Assembly (NCBI GenBank): GCA_030142905.1
Contig: JASJOG010000057.1
Coordinates: 1,721,501 to 1,785,500 of the forward strand
Direction: 5' to 3'
Length of the DNA: 64,000 bases
Origin: Heliopora coerulea
Taxonomy: Eukaryota; Cnidaria; Anthozoa; Scleralcyonacea; Helioporidae
Below are positions 1-12,433 of the stretch, piece by piece. Position 1 is the first letter of the stretch. Each line of letters starts with the position of its first letter. The position numbers and the translations under genes are program-made. The notes below the pieces were generated by a model, which searched no databases, was not told the DNA's origin, and saw nothing but the letters and a program-made list of their open reading frames with translations.

Positions 1-178
1 TCACTCACCGCCTAACTCATCAACTCACCTACCAATTACCACCCGCCCGCCCACTTATCCACTTAAATTCACCGGCGCATGTGAGCAGTCTAGCATAATG
101 GCTTTTTTACATGTTTCCTGGTTTGTTTGCTGCGCTGACCTTGTTTATTTATTTCTCTTTCAATGATCGGACATATAG

Positions 179-3100
179 CTCACCATCGATGTTTACTCAC
201 TCAATTCCGTTGTAAAGACTTCCCTGTGTGTATTCCGTTATTCAAAAAGTGCGATGGCGATGACGACTGTCCAGATAAAAGTGACGAACCCATCTCCTGT
301 GTCAAGAATAGGACGTGTGACAAGAATGAGTTCAAGTGTTCTAATGGGCGAAGTTGTGTGCTTCTAACGCAACGCTGCGATCAGAAGAATGATTGTGGTG
401 ATGGTTCAGATGAAACAAAGTGCGGTAAGTTGTAGTTAGTGTAGCAAATGATCTTTTAAAAGTTACTGAAAATTCTTAATTAAAATTCAAAAGAAACCAA
501 CCTTTAATTAAGGTCCGTAAATGTGATTCATAATTTGTTAATGAGACACCAGCTCTATATCAGGTTTACAAATTCTGACTGTTTATTAGTCATTTCAATA
601 TCACATTTAAATACAGTCGTGCTAGCAAATGCAGCAAGTTTTTACCGGTAAAAATAATTTGTTTTTGCTTTTCCGGTCTTCTAAAGTTTACTCACTGTAA
701 GTTTTAGGAGTAGCTCACAAATTCATGTCCGCTCTATTTCGGAATGTACAGATACACGGCTTTGCCAAGTGTCTGTACATCCCGATACAGAACAGCTACC
801 AATTTTGTAAATAGAAAGTTTCTAATGATGATTAGCTGAAGTAATTACTGTGTAAACTTTGGCCCTAACATTAATGAAAACATGCTAGTCAATATTGACT
901 ACTTGGTGAAGAAACCAATTACACCCTTTAGCAAGGGTATCACTGAGGGTGACTGGAAGGGTCCGTTATCCACTTCTATTCACGGCCAATTTTTCAGTTC
1001 AACTAAGTCTGACGAGAAACTTGGAGGACGGTAAAAAACAAAAACTCCATAGAGGTTTCTGAGAAAGTGCTCAAGTATTTTGCAAAAACTACTACCTGCA
1101 ATGTTATGAATGATGTAGTCGTAACAACATTTACACTAAGTCGCCTTACTTTTTTCCGAGGTTGGCTACGCCCTTGGTCGTTCAACCTCGGTTATTGACT
1201 CTGGCAGGGTGTTGACTAATAGTGATCTATCTGATTTAGATGGTTCGTGTTCAAGCGAACAACTGGGCGTTTGTCAACAAAACTGTACCGACGTGACACC
1301 CGGTCCAGGCTATTATTGCAGCTGTCGTCATGGCTTCCAAATCAACAGTACTAACTCCCATTACTGTGAAGACGTTGACGAGTGCTCAATATTTGGAAAA
1401 TGTAGTCAGAAATGTGTCAATTACAAAGGCAGCTACAAGTGTTCCTGCTTCGAAGGTTATGACCTAAGTCATTCTGCTGCCGGTCCAATCTGTCGTATTA
1501 AAGGTGACTATTAATATAAATAAATATTTTTACATAATGAATACACGATATTCAGTCTCAACAGTGATATGAACTGCAACACGTCTGGAATGCCCTTCTA
1601 TCGAACATTTAGCCGAGGCATTTTGTCTCCTTCAATCTAAAGAATGAATAAAAGGCATTGGCACCGATGAAATCGAATGCAGTTGTGCGTGTGCCCATAT
1701 AGCACCAGTATTATTAAGTATTACTTGCTTACTTAATAGACGTACCATGATCTAAAACTCCTGTCCATGACCACATCGATAAGTTGAGGATGAAATCCCT
1801 ATTTGGAGCCAGGGAAAGTTGGTTTTGGTTAGAAGCACAAACAAGTTAGGACCCTGTGCCTTGAGATAGCTGTACTCACTCAAAAGCTGTTCGTTGAAAT
1901 AATTTTCCTTGAGAAATAAGTTTGTTGTAAAGAAATCGCAACTTACCGAAACTTCATTGAGGACCTTTTTAAGAGTTTCGATACAGCTCTCCTACTTTTA
2001 TTACGACATTTTTTTTTTCTTGTTTAGGGTCTCCTCCTGCAGTTCTCCTTCCATCAAGTGGCGGTATTCGTCTTTACTCTACTGCTGGATATGGGGGACG
2101 TCATGTTATCAAAACTGATTCCAAAATTGTATCCGTGGATTTGTTGGCCGTTCGTAACACCACTTTTGTCTTCTGGTTAAATGCTACTGGCAAGACTGTC
2201 AATAGAGCCCCCTTAACTGGTAAGTTAAGATGCATATTATTTATCGTGTTCTGAGGTATGCAGGTGGCATGGAAGAAGATGGAACATTGTGATTGAATAA
2301 GATATAATGTGAATTGGATGTGAGTCAATGCGATTGGGATGCGATAAGTCAGGATACGAGAAGATGATGGTTAGTTCAGGTCTTCGTGGAACGTAAATTA
2401 TTGTTTATGGACTCGTTAGGCACTTGCTTAAGAATTATATCATCTTATTAATGAAATTTATTGAATTAAACATTGTCAGCTGGATGACATTTATGTTAGT
2501 TTGTGTACAATATTGTTGCATATAAAAAACTCAAATAAATATCGTGCAACGATGTTTCATTGTGAGTACACCTTCAATAACCAGCTGGTGTTAAAATCGT
2601 CGGAGATGGCGAACAGAGAAAGTTACTACCCACAGTTGCTCGCTAGTGACATTCTGTTATTGATTCATTAGGAACGATCCACCAGTTGGAGACCTTTGGA
2701 ACCTAGTTCACATTAACGTTAATGTCTTGTCATTACAGTGAACACCTCCATTAAAGTATTCAGTTGACAGATAATATGCAAACGTTGGTCGAGCTCAAAT
2801 CCCCAGGAAGTACCTCTGAACCCCCGACGGAGATAAACCCGTAACATTCAGATTGGACCAGCCCAGTGGGCCAATTTGTACGAGAGAAAGTAAGCAGAGA
2901 ACAGTGGGTTTATACGAGCACTTTCGCCTCTTAATTTAGCTGTGACGTATTTTACTCGCGAGCAATTTAACAGTGAACATTTGTTTTAGAGGTTTCGCGT
3001 ATATTTTAACCTTGATTTAGGTCAACCTTGGCTTATTTTCTCGTATGAACGGCCTTGTTTGTAACCTTTGCCTTCGGTGTCCGTATACGTCTCTGTAGCT

Positions 3101-6100
3101 CAATCTTTGGAACGTCTCAACGATCATCACAAGTTCACGCGTTCCGTAACCATCATAAGCATGTTTTCCTCAGTCGTATTGTACCAAAACGTGACGAAAC
3201 GTGTAGCTGAGCATGCGCACTTGCCAGGAAAAAAGCGGCGGAGTCTCGATGATCATGCGCAGGTATCAAGTTTACTACAGCATCATTGGAGTAATACGCG
3301 TGGTTGTCGGAACTCTGTGCTTAATTTTCTGTTGGAGAAGGTTTGATGATCAAGAACATCTGGTAAAGAGTGGAATTAGTTATGAAGAGTTGTTTTAAAA
3401 CTTAACTATTTTGATGTGTGTGTTTTTCTTAGTTCACAGACGTCTTAGAAAGCGAGACACTAGCCTAAGCCAGAGCCAGGTTCAAGCTGTCGTTAAATCT
3501 GCTGGCCGAGTAACATCGTTTGCTGTTGATTGGATTGGTAATAATATTTACTGGTTGAACTCTAGGCCTGGAATGAAGACAATTGAGATAACATCAGTTT
3601 CTGGTCTTGGACGTCGTGTTCTTGTCAAACTAGAGCCGTATAACAAACCAAATCAACTCGTTCTATATCTGAAAAAATAGTAAGTTGAAGGAAATGTTCG
3701 TGAAATCGTAAATTGCTATAGCAGACAATTCTACGACGGAACAATGAACTCGTACTCTCAGGCTGCTAAACAGACATCTTTCAAACAAACGTTTTGATTC
3801 AAAATTATATATGTGTGTAAATTCACATATTCTTAGCTCCAAGATACTGTAGAAGTGTTATATTGCACAGATTAGGTTTGTCAAACCCTGGTACATCGTT
3901 AAGTGAGACAGATATTCGTTGATTATTTCTGGTGAGCAAAATTTGTCCTAGTATATATTAAGTAAGCTGTCTTATTTTGTCCACATATAAGAATGTAAAG
4001 ACAGGCATTATCAAAGCTATTGTGTTCTATTCATTTCTTTCTTTGCCTATATAGTAAAATGTTTTGGTGTGATGTTGGCTTGACGCCTAGGATTCACGTA
4101 GCCAACCTGACTGGCGGTGACCGCAAGGTTCTTGTTGGATCAAAGTTGTACTGGCCAACCGGGCTAGCCATTGATTTGGTTATGGACCGTCTTTTTTGGT
4201 GTGACATGAAAGAGCACGAGATTGAAACGATATTTACCAACGGGACTGATCGTCGGGTCGTTCTTACGTCATCGCAACTTTACGGAGAATTTTCGGAGCC
4301 TTACTCTATTGATGTGTTTGAAGATTACTTGTACATCGTTACGCGTCGAGGACTTGCTTTTCGATGGAATAAATTCGGCCATGGGCATCCGACGAAGCTA
4401 GTAAAAAGCTTAGCTCCTCAAGTTCGCATAAAGGTATTCCACAAAGTTCGACAGGATCACGCACATCGTAAGTCGAATTTCGTTCACCCGTTCTTCACTT
4501 GTTTGTCTTTTCGTGTGTTCGTTCGTTTGTCCGTCAGTCTGTTTTTTTTTTGTTTTTTTTGTAAAGGAAAACCTTTTTAATGTGGTTGATGTTTTGTTCG
4601 TTGGTGCATTCAAACATTTATCCTTTTAGTCAGTCAGCCAGCCCGCCATCCGTCCGTCTGTTAGTCTGTCTGTCAGTCAGTTTGTCTGTCTGTCTGTCAC
4701 ATCCAGTCGTTTGTTCGTTTGCTCGTTCAGTTAACAGTTCATTCATATGGTACGCCCAGCTAATCATATAGCTAAATTGGTTAATCAACTAACATCTACT
4801 TTTTGTAAGTTTGATTGTTCTGTCGTTTCAGTTAAATACGGCGGACCAAAAAATATTTCTTTTTACTTTAGCAAATATGTGTAAGGACAGCGAATGTAGT
4901 AATATTTGTATCCCCAGTGAAGAAGGTCCTATCTGCCTCTGTCCTGATGGAGAAGAGAACACTGAGTCTTGCAAAATAGGTTAGTTTAGTACTGTTGTCT
5001 AGTAAATCTGCACACGTGGTATCATCCATTCCGTGTTTCTGTTTTAAATCTGTCGGGATTTTGTGCGTACATACTTGCCTTGCACTAATGAATCCCCCAC
5101 AGAACGGAAGAATTCAATGAGCGCCAGGGAGGGCTATTTAGAGTAAATGCAGGATTTATTTATGAGATTAACAGGACTCTCAAAGCCCAATAGTGGTGAA
5201 TTGTTCCTATGAACAATATAAACAATGATGAAGAACGGACCGTTGATTGCCTTTTAAAAGCATTTGTTTCTAAATATGAAGTTTCTTAATTTTCTTTTAT
5301 CTTCAATGTTTTTTATTTTCTTTATTGTCATTTTTCTGCAGCTGTTGATCGAAGTTGTTTGGGACATTGTGTTCACGGAGAATGTCTAAACCTCAATGGA
5401 AAACCGAAGTGTCTGTAAGTTGTAACATTTGCATTGCGAGAAAGGGTTACTGACCATGATGCAGTCCTAGTTTTGCAAGTAAAACTTCATTGGTACCTTT
5501 AAATTCATTTCCCAACCCTTCAAATTCATGTCTTTTCTACAATTGTCTTTTTAATGTTATAATAGACATTATCCAAACAAAGTCCTCTTTATGTCAAGTT
5601 CACAAAGTAACTTCCTTTTTTTCCCCAGGTGTCCTGCCAACATTACTGGAGAGAAGTGTGAACTACCTATCATTGCAGAAGATCATTGCAAAGATCATCA
5701 TTGCAGCAATGGCAAGTGTGTTGTAACGAATGGCAAACAACAGTGCTTGTAAGAAAATATCTTTCTTTTATTAATAGCATATTTATCAGCCTTGGTGTAA
5801 ATGAACGTATTTAAGCTCTTCATAATTTCTGTTTTATTTATTTTGTCAGGTGTCCAGACAATACCTATAAGCCTGATTGTGGATCTAGTACTAGTAAGTA
5901 AATGAAGTACAGAAATGATACATCTACTATAAGTAATTTGCACTCAATACCGTGAAGGTAATGTGACCACGGGATGATTTGTCACCACGATTTTTAGCCC
6001 AGCAAATGTTGCATAAAAATTGGCGCTTTCAGTACGCCATTTTTTGACTGAATTTTAACGAAATTTTGTTGCGACATTATATTGTGTTAAAAATCGTTGT

Positions 6101-8107
6101 TAAAAATCATCCGTTGGCGTGCGATACCTGTTTCCTAAAAAAAGAAAGTTAAAACCATATACTTAACTCACTGGCAACAGCTTAATCCTGCCCCTGAGCT
6201 CTATTTACTGGATCTCCAAGCCTGATTTCAGTCAGTGATTGAACCAAAAAGTGGAGACAAAATGAAGGACATGGCGCACTTCTTGGCCATCAGTTTCAGT
6301 TGCCCCACGCGGTCATTTCGACTTCAACTTGACGTTAATCAACTTAAAACTGACGTCCAGGTTTTTTGAGTCCGGGAATTATGAAGTTCAGAAGTTTGAA
6401 GATTCCTCACAATTTTATTGAAACAATACGAAAATATCGTGTGAAGGTTTGATCACAAAATACGTTGCCGTTTGTTCTTATTACTCGCCATTTCAGGGGA
6501 CTCACGAAGAGGTAGGATCTTGGAAGCCTGGACCCCCGGCTCAAACGTGAGGATCGGGCATCACCGAGTAAATGCGATTTTCTCATTGATAGAGAGAAAT
6601 AGCCGCCATCTCGGATTTGCTCTGAAGCCAAGTAAAAAAAAAAAATTAATGGTGAGAATTCTGAAGATTTTCAAGGTTTTGACTTTGATTCCCGGTGAAC
6701 ACCATAAGTTATGCCTTACTGGGAGCTTTCGCAACGTTATTTGCACTTTCAATTTCTCTGCTTCACCTTGTTATTAACAGTAACATTAACATAACAAGCG
6801 AAATGACATTGCTTGGCACATGTGGTGAAAGAAACGGCAAGTGAAGGTAAACCAGTCGAAAAGCTGTTCACGTCAATAAAGTTAAGCACAGTGATCTGGA
6901 ACTTATTCAAGTAAATTGAAGCATCAGTAAAAAATTCATGGAGTAGGCTTGTTTACCATACTTTTTTCTTATATCGTTTTATTTAGTAAAATTAGTGGAG
7001 ATCATTGTTCCAGTTGTGTTCGGATTACTTATCATTCTGGCCATTGCTTCGATTCTCTATTGCAGATGGCGAGGAGCGTAAGTAAATAGTAAATAAAGCA
7101 AATCAGGGTTTACTTCATTCTATCTTGCACCATAAATTATCGATCAGTTAAGATGGTTTCTTTTGTGGCTGTTAACAGTGCCATTGATTCGCCGGACGTA
7201 ATTGAATTGTAATCAATCAAGGTTAAAGATTTTATTTCGTGATTGTAGCCCTTCCAGAAAATTTGCACAGTTCTATGGCTCCCGCAAGGCATCGTTCACT
7301 TATACAGGAATGTTTGATGATGACGACGATGATGATGCAGACGGAGGGAGAAGTCGCCAGTTTGTAATCAATGACCCTGAAGTAAGTAAAATAAAACTGT
7401 TGACTAACAGCAACTAATTACTGTCCAGAATATAAGCGATCGCTAAATCAGCAGACGGGGCAATTTAAATATAAGGACTATTGTTCGGTAAATTATCCTA
7501 AATATTGCCATAATATAAATGCACACAAACAGAAGACTTTCACAGTACACGCAGCAAAACAGGGCCGTTCGCCACCGTCACTTGCCTAATTGGCCTACAT
7601 ATTGACGATACACCAGTGCGAGGTCATGTTTCTTAAGATAAATTTCCCTCCAGTTCTTTTGGGAACTTCGATAGGTGGGTCCATCTTTCTTCAGAAAGCG
7701 TTTTTTTCTCTCTTGAGAAGAATGGCTCAACAGTTCTTTTGAGAACTTCGACGCAAGGACTGCAACCCAACGTATAGGTGGAGTCATCACATTCTCAAAT
7801 ATTTGATCTTCTTCAGGTAAACTTTGCCAATCCGGTCTACAACTCATTGTTTTTGGAAGGTCCTCCACGGGGAGACTACGCTGAAGTAAACCGTCAGTTG
7901 ATCTTCGAAGATGATGAGAACCAAGTGGACTTTTCAAATCCAATGTACGATTCTTTCTACGGTTCGAATGACATCTCGGAGCATGATTTATTTTTACCAA
8001 AAAAAGGAAGCTCTGATACTTCAAGCCGAGACTCGTTTGGCAGTCATGACTCTCTGAGAGGTAGCATGACAAGACTTGTCAAGGATGAAACTGCAATGGA
8101 GTCCTAA
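179..8107 (+). CDS. LDL-receptor-related protein (LRP-like), 3' part of gene, 12 exons
   Basis: Endocytic or signalling receptor of the LDL-receptor family, acting at the plasma membrane. Exons: 179-424, 1240-1503, 2028-2219, 3433-3679, 4055-4467, 4872-4979, 5342-5414, 5629-5748, 5850-5893, 6987-7077, 7249-7381, 7817-8107. With one base from an upstream exon they join to 740 codons plus stop. Order: two LDLa repeats (six Cys each, acidic [12 protein letters not shown] and DCGDGSDE calcium sites), an EGF and a calcium-binding EGF (DVDEC), one YWTD-type propeller (IYWLN, MFWCD, LFWCD), a Cys-rich EGF-like module, then short CxxxxC EGF-like repeats. A hydrophobic span ([18 protein letters not shown]) is followed by RWRG, an acidic FDDDDDDD stretch and two motifs, FANPVY and FSNPMY, of the FxNPxY endocytic/PTB type. 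The first exon begins in phase 1, so the start codon, signal peptide and perhaps more modules lie upstream of the window. The family is certain; orthology to a named LRP is not. Confidence 0.9.
710..799. repeat. Imperfect inverted repeat (hairpin), LRP intron 1
   Basis: GGAATGTACAGATACACGGC near 740 pairs with GCCAAGTGTCTGTACATCCC near 764, and flanking GTAGCT/AGCTAC (710 and 794) extends the outer stem. This looks like a small fold-back element or MITE remnant. No gene is visible in it. Confidence 0.6.
4620..4735 (+). repeat. GTCT/GTCAGTC low-complexity tract
   Basis: Degenerate tetranucleotide repeat of GTCT, GTCA and GTTC units in LRP intron 5, preceded by a T-rich stretch at 4540-4560. 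Open frames across it are compositional artefacts. Confidence 0.7.
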
Positions 8108-9483
8108 GATCCAAAACGTTTTTGTTTTTGTTTTTTTTTTTATTTTCGGGTTTACCTCTATATGTTGGTAAGTGTCTTCCAGCAAGTGCTGGTGTTGCAG
8201 AACGACGGTCGTCTCGAAGACGAGGTTTTATATTGTATAAGTAGGCTAGCATTCATTAAAATATTGGTTGTTACCAGGTCATGCGCTAAATTCGTCGACC
8301 AATGTTAAAGTAGGTTGTTAACCATAATCTCTATCACGTGTCAACGATCTATAACCATTTCACTATGCGAAACATGAGATTTGAAGGAATTTGATAGTAT
8401 GTCCGGGGATACCTCACTAGACAGTCGAGGGTCTTTTTTATCATCTGTAGGTTACAGGCTTCTAGAATATGTATTATCAAGCAGTTTTTTACATAGTCGT
8501 CCAATCATAAATATCGGAAAAAGACACTGTTTGGCTTTTCACTTTTAAAATAAATATTTTGGTAATCACTATACGTGGTTCTTGTAGAAAAAATTGTTTT
8601 TCCATCTGTGGGTTTAGAAAAGGACCATAATTTTCTACACCACTGTCTTGTTTGTTTTCACGTTATAATCATAAGCCTTTTGAGGGCCGGGGAAAGTGTC
8701 TTGTAAATGGCAAATCAGTTTCGCGTTACTGGCCTCGGACTCGTTCCTCGTGATTCTTAATTCGATCATTTCGCGTGACCACGTAGTTATAATGCCCGTA
8801 CAAGATGATAGGCCTTGGGAGAAAGCTCCTGTACTTATATTTCATTTATCGTCTGTGGACTGGAAATTGACAGGACGTGGCAAGATGGTAAATGCCATGA
8901 AGATCATAAATAGAACGAGAGGGAGCACTGGCTTTTAATTTCAGGACCCAGCGGGCAACCATTTTCCAGCAAACATTAAACCATATTGGATGGGTAAAGA
9001 TGGGGACTAGCGCCGAGACGTTTTAGCCCAGGACCGATTGTAGTGTGTTGTGGACAGTGGTGGTGCCCGGTAAGTAATCTAATTTTCCCAACAGTGTCTT
9101 GTCTAGCACTATCTATTAACTCTGTGGCATGGGCAAGAAAGTCCCAAGGTAGCCTCCGTTTTCTAGGTCGAAAGAATGAACCGAAAAGCAAAGACATGTG
9201 AAAAACTTTTTTTAACAGTCATCCAAATGTAACAAATACTAATCCTAACACTCATCCAACCATACTGTGTTCCTGGTATTTGCTTCTGCCCTTAAACAAT
9301 TGTGCATTACAGGACTGAAGACTTTTCGTTTACTTACAAACGTAGCTCCAGAAACGGAGTGAACTATTGCTTATGAGAAGAAACGTGCTGGAGAAGACAT
9401 TAAGTATCTTGAATGGTTACAGTTTTGCAGTCAAATATAGCGTCAATGTCGTGATAAAGACCTTACAACATTTTAGACCTGTG
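8108..9483. other. Tail-to-tail intergenic region and 3' UTRs
   Basis: Separates the LRP stop (8105-8107) from the stop of the minus-strand gene (9484-9486). A T-rich stretch follows the LRP stop directly. AATAAA at 8549-8554 is the best candidate poly(A) signal for the LRP transcript, about 440 bases downstream. I see no gene in the rest. Confidence 0.6.
8549..8554 (+). promoter_or_regulatory. Candidate poly(A) signal of LRP-like gene
   Basis: AATAAA on the plus strand about 440 bases after the LRP stop codon, in an AT-rich stretch. Position and sequence only; no cleavage site can be confirmed. Confidence 0.4.
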
Positions 9484-12433
9484 TTAGTCATTGATCTCAG
9501 GAATGGTAAATGGTACATCTGAAAATACTGCACTTCCTGTATCTTCGGAGAAAATTTCATCGAACGTCGGCCGGTAGCCCTTCGCTTCGGCGCTGTCCAA
9601 ACCCCAAATACGGGAATCGTTGGAAGTTGCTTTGCCTTTTTTGTTCACCCTTAAGCTCCCAAATGGTTTAACTTTCTTGTTTTTTGCAACATTTCGGTCA
9701 GCTGAATGTGATCCAACTACATCCATATCATCAGAACTTCGACGACTTCGAAAAGAAAATTTTCTGCGAATGGTCGCCGAGAAAGAACGTATCCTTTTAC
9801 CTTGATCTGATGACGTTTGGGACGAAGCATCGAAAGTCTCTGAACTGGGGGTCTTCAGACTGCATACGTTTGTCTTGGCAGTACTACCAGGCCTCGTTCT
9901 CGTTGCCTTCCAACCATTTTCAACATTTTCCTTGGCTGCGTCATTTTTTGTCTTAATGTCACCTTGAGAGTACTGTTTGTTTGGCAGAGTCAAGCCATCA
10001 ATAGGAAGGAACGTTTGTTTCGTTTTAGCTGTTGTAGCTCCGGAGGTTTCTTGGAAGGAGTCCGACGTTTCGGCACAATTCAATGTATTAGTTTCGTTTG
10101 AACAGGCGACCGCATGCCGGCCATTAGTTGCATGGGATGCCTCGAAAGAAACCTGTTTTTGTTTTCTCGAGTGAAACTCTCCAGAGTGGCCCTCGGTTTT
10201 ATTTCTGTTTCCACTAGTATCACTGTTTCTGTTCGCACCAACTGAAGAAATCGAGCCAACGCAATCAGCAAATTTTGTAGAATTCCCATCGATCGATGAC
10301 TGGCCTGTTTTCAAGCCGCACAGTGAAACATCGTTTGCTTCGTCATCAATAGTCAATATACAATATGTTGAAGAAAGTCTTACGCCGGAATCAGCTTGGT
10401 GTGTATTGGTGGTGCATGCCATTCGCTTACTTTGAGTATTATCTGACGACGTGTTCGTATGTGTTCGAATATCATGAATATCATGCTGGTCAGTTGGTTT
10501 CTTGACTTCGCGATCAGTATTGCCACTGGTTTTACCAACTATGCTTTCGTGATTTGCATTCACAGAGTCGACTGTTTTGACGTACACATTGGATGATAGC
10601 GTCCCACCTTTGCTATGTATTTCCTTATTCTCGTCATGTTCACAAACTTCCCGTGCCTTGTCGCTCATTCCTTCCTTGGCAAGCTGAATCAGTGACTCAA
10701 ACGAGCCTTCTTCTGCCTCTGGTTTCTTAAAAAGCTGCGCTTGTGAATGTTGTTCGTACGGATTATACTGTTTCTCATTGTAATAGGTAGATTCAGTGGA
10801 TGCATTGTTCTTAATCGAGTTATTTGACAATTCGTTTTGAGAAGGAAATGTCGAAAATGTTAATGAGAGTCTATTGTCTTGGTTTTCACTCCAATCTTTT
10901 TCAGCAGTGTTCTCCTTCTCATGGACACCAAGTGATTTAAGACTTAAACGAAACCCTGGCGCCAGTGACTCCGACCCAGCGATCTCATGAAAAGATGAAC
11001 CACATCCAGAGTCATTTTCAACGTCACTTTCTTTCGAAGTATTAAAGCCATTTCCATCGTTATTTTTTGCTTCGTCTGCATGGCCATTATGTCCTGAAGC
11101 ACGCTTATCTCCGAGAGGTGTACCAGTGTTTTCGACATTTGCTCTTTCAAACGAATTCTTGAATGAAGTATTGTAAGACTCGTTCTGTTTTTCATGGTTT
11201 CCTTTAGTTTCCTTGACAGTTGCAGCTATTTTTCCAATGTTCATTTCACCAACCCCGCAATCATTTGTTAGTTTAAGTGTAAGTCCATTTTTCAAGGCGC
11301 TAAAGTCTCCTTTTCGCTGATTTAACTCATTTTTGGTGCAATGAGCATTTTCGTTTACTTCATGTACATCCCACGAATGAGTGACAAAGCCGTCCATCTG
11401 AACAACGTGATATAAGTTTTCATTGCTGCATCTCCGTGTTTGATGCTTTGTATGACCTGAAAATCGACAAGCACATATTTTCAATATATATAGTTGGTGT
11501 CAATCTCATGTTGTTTGACAGCTCTTCATGTAAACCTAAATTCTCGCAGAATAACATTCGTAGACCGATTGCTTGAATACTACAATCCCTCATTTAACGC
11601 ACTTAGCCTCATCTTCATATTATGAATTCTATTGAAAAAAGGCTAACAGCTCGGAACAAAGAGTGAAACTGAATAGAATTTCGGAGAATGAAGTCTCGGC
11701 TATGCTTGTACAATGATGCATCGTTGTATTTATGCAGTATGTATTTATGTATCGATCCTGTCAGTGTTAGGTACAACCAACCGATAAAGATCATTGCCAT
11801 TAGATTTCTTGTAACACAAGCACCCTTCATTTCTCTCCCAATAAAACTTACAGTATGTCAAGAAAACTAGTTAGAATCTTAAAATGCTTTACACGTTCTC
11901 TACTGGACCCTTTAGTTTTAACATGGATACTCACTTTTTGGAAAAATGTCATCGGTTGGAATAGTAAATACCACGCTCCTTCGCGTTTCCTCGGTGTTAG
12001 ATTTTCGTTTAGAATTTCTTAAACCTTTCCACAACTTAAAGAATCTGGAAAATGTTGGTCTACGTTGTGCGTCTTCTGAGTTTAGGTTTGGCTCTGACGT
12101 GAAGCCAACGTCTATCTTGGAACAAGTGCTTCGCCTGATGGTTCTGCTGGCCAACCGTTCCGAGAAAGTTGACTCAATTTGCTGAGAACGTCTAGCTTTT
12201 TCTTGTCGTAGTTTCCTAGACATTGAAAATGGTAAGAAATTTACAAATTGAGGATCAAATGAACATACATAAATTAATACGCAATTCCTTTACCATTTAT
12301 ACCAACTGAAAAAGACAATGAAGATCAGTAACAAGATAGTTGCGGCGGCTACACCAGTTAGCAGAAATCTGAAGGGAACGTCAGACTCATTCCTTGATTT
12401 AAGTTTACTTATCCAACTTTTCAGTAGCCGCAT
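9484..12433 (-). CDS. Single-pass membrane protein with long low-complexity tail, unrecognised, 3 exons
   Basis: I do not recognise this protein. Minus-strand exons: 12433-12294, 11 935-12 215 (read 12215 to 11935), and 11456-9484. They join in phase to 797 codons plus stop, across GT-AG introns of 78 and 478 bases. Exon 1 starts at an ATG preceded by an in-frame stop (TAA) and encodes a short basic N-terminus, a hydrophobic span at about residues 23-43 (FLLTGVAAATILLLIFIVFF) and then KWKLRQEKARR. Everything after is polar, rich in Ser, Thr, Asn, Lys and Glu, with no globular domain I can see, so probably disordered. Short features: FTIP occurs in exon 2 (VVFTIPTDDIF) and again at the C-terminus (VPFTIPEIND); a basic Ser/Arg patch (RRKFSFRSRRSS) lies near the end; STYCIL near residue 503 fits the loose ITIM pattern. 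No signal peptide is visible. Topology is unclear because both flanks are basic. An unseen upstream exon with an ectodomain is possible. Confidence 0.7.

Larger units (their letters stand above)
425..7816 (+). other. Introns of the LRP-like gene
   Basis: Eleven GT-AG introns separate the LRP exons; the longest are 425-1239, 2220-3432 and 5894-6986. Introns between the extracellular modules are mostly phase 1, the usual arrangement for LDLa and EGF modules. Apart from the hairpin at 710-799 and the GTCT-rich tract near 4620-4735, I see no coding or RNA gene in them. Short open frames there (for example 3068-3346 and 6472-6777) lack splice context and recognisable domains. Confidence 0.6.

Noticed and set aside
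7578..8072. 164-codon minus-strand frame opposite the LRP tail exon
   Set aside because: It overlaps the NPxY-containing coding exon on the other strand; composition follows from the complementary gene.
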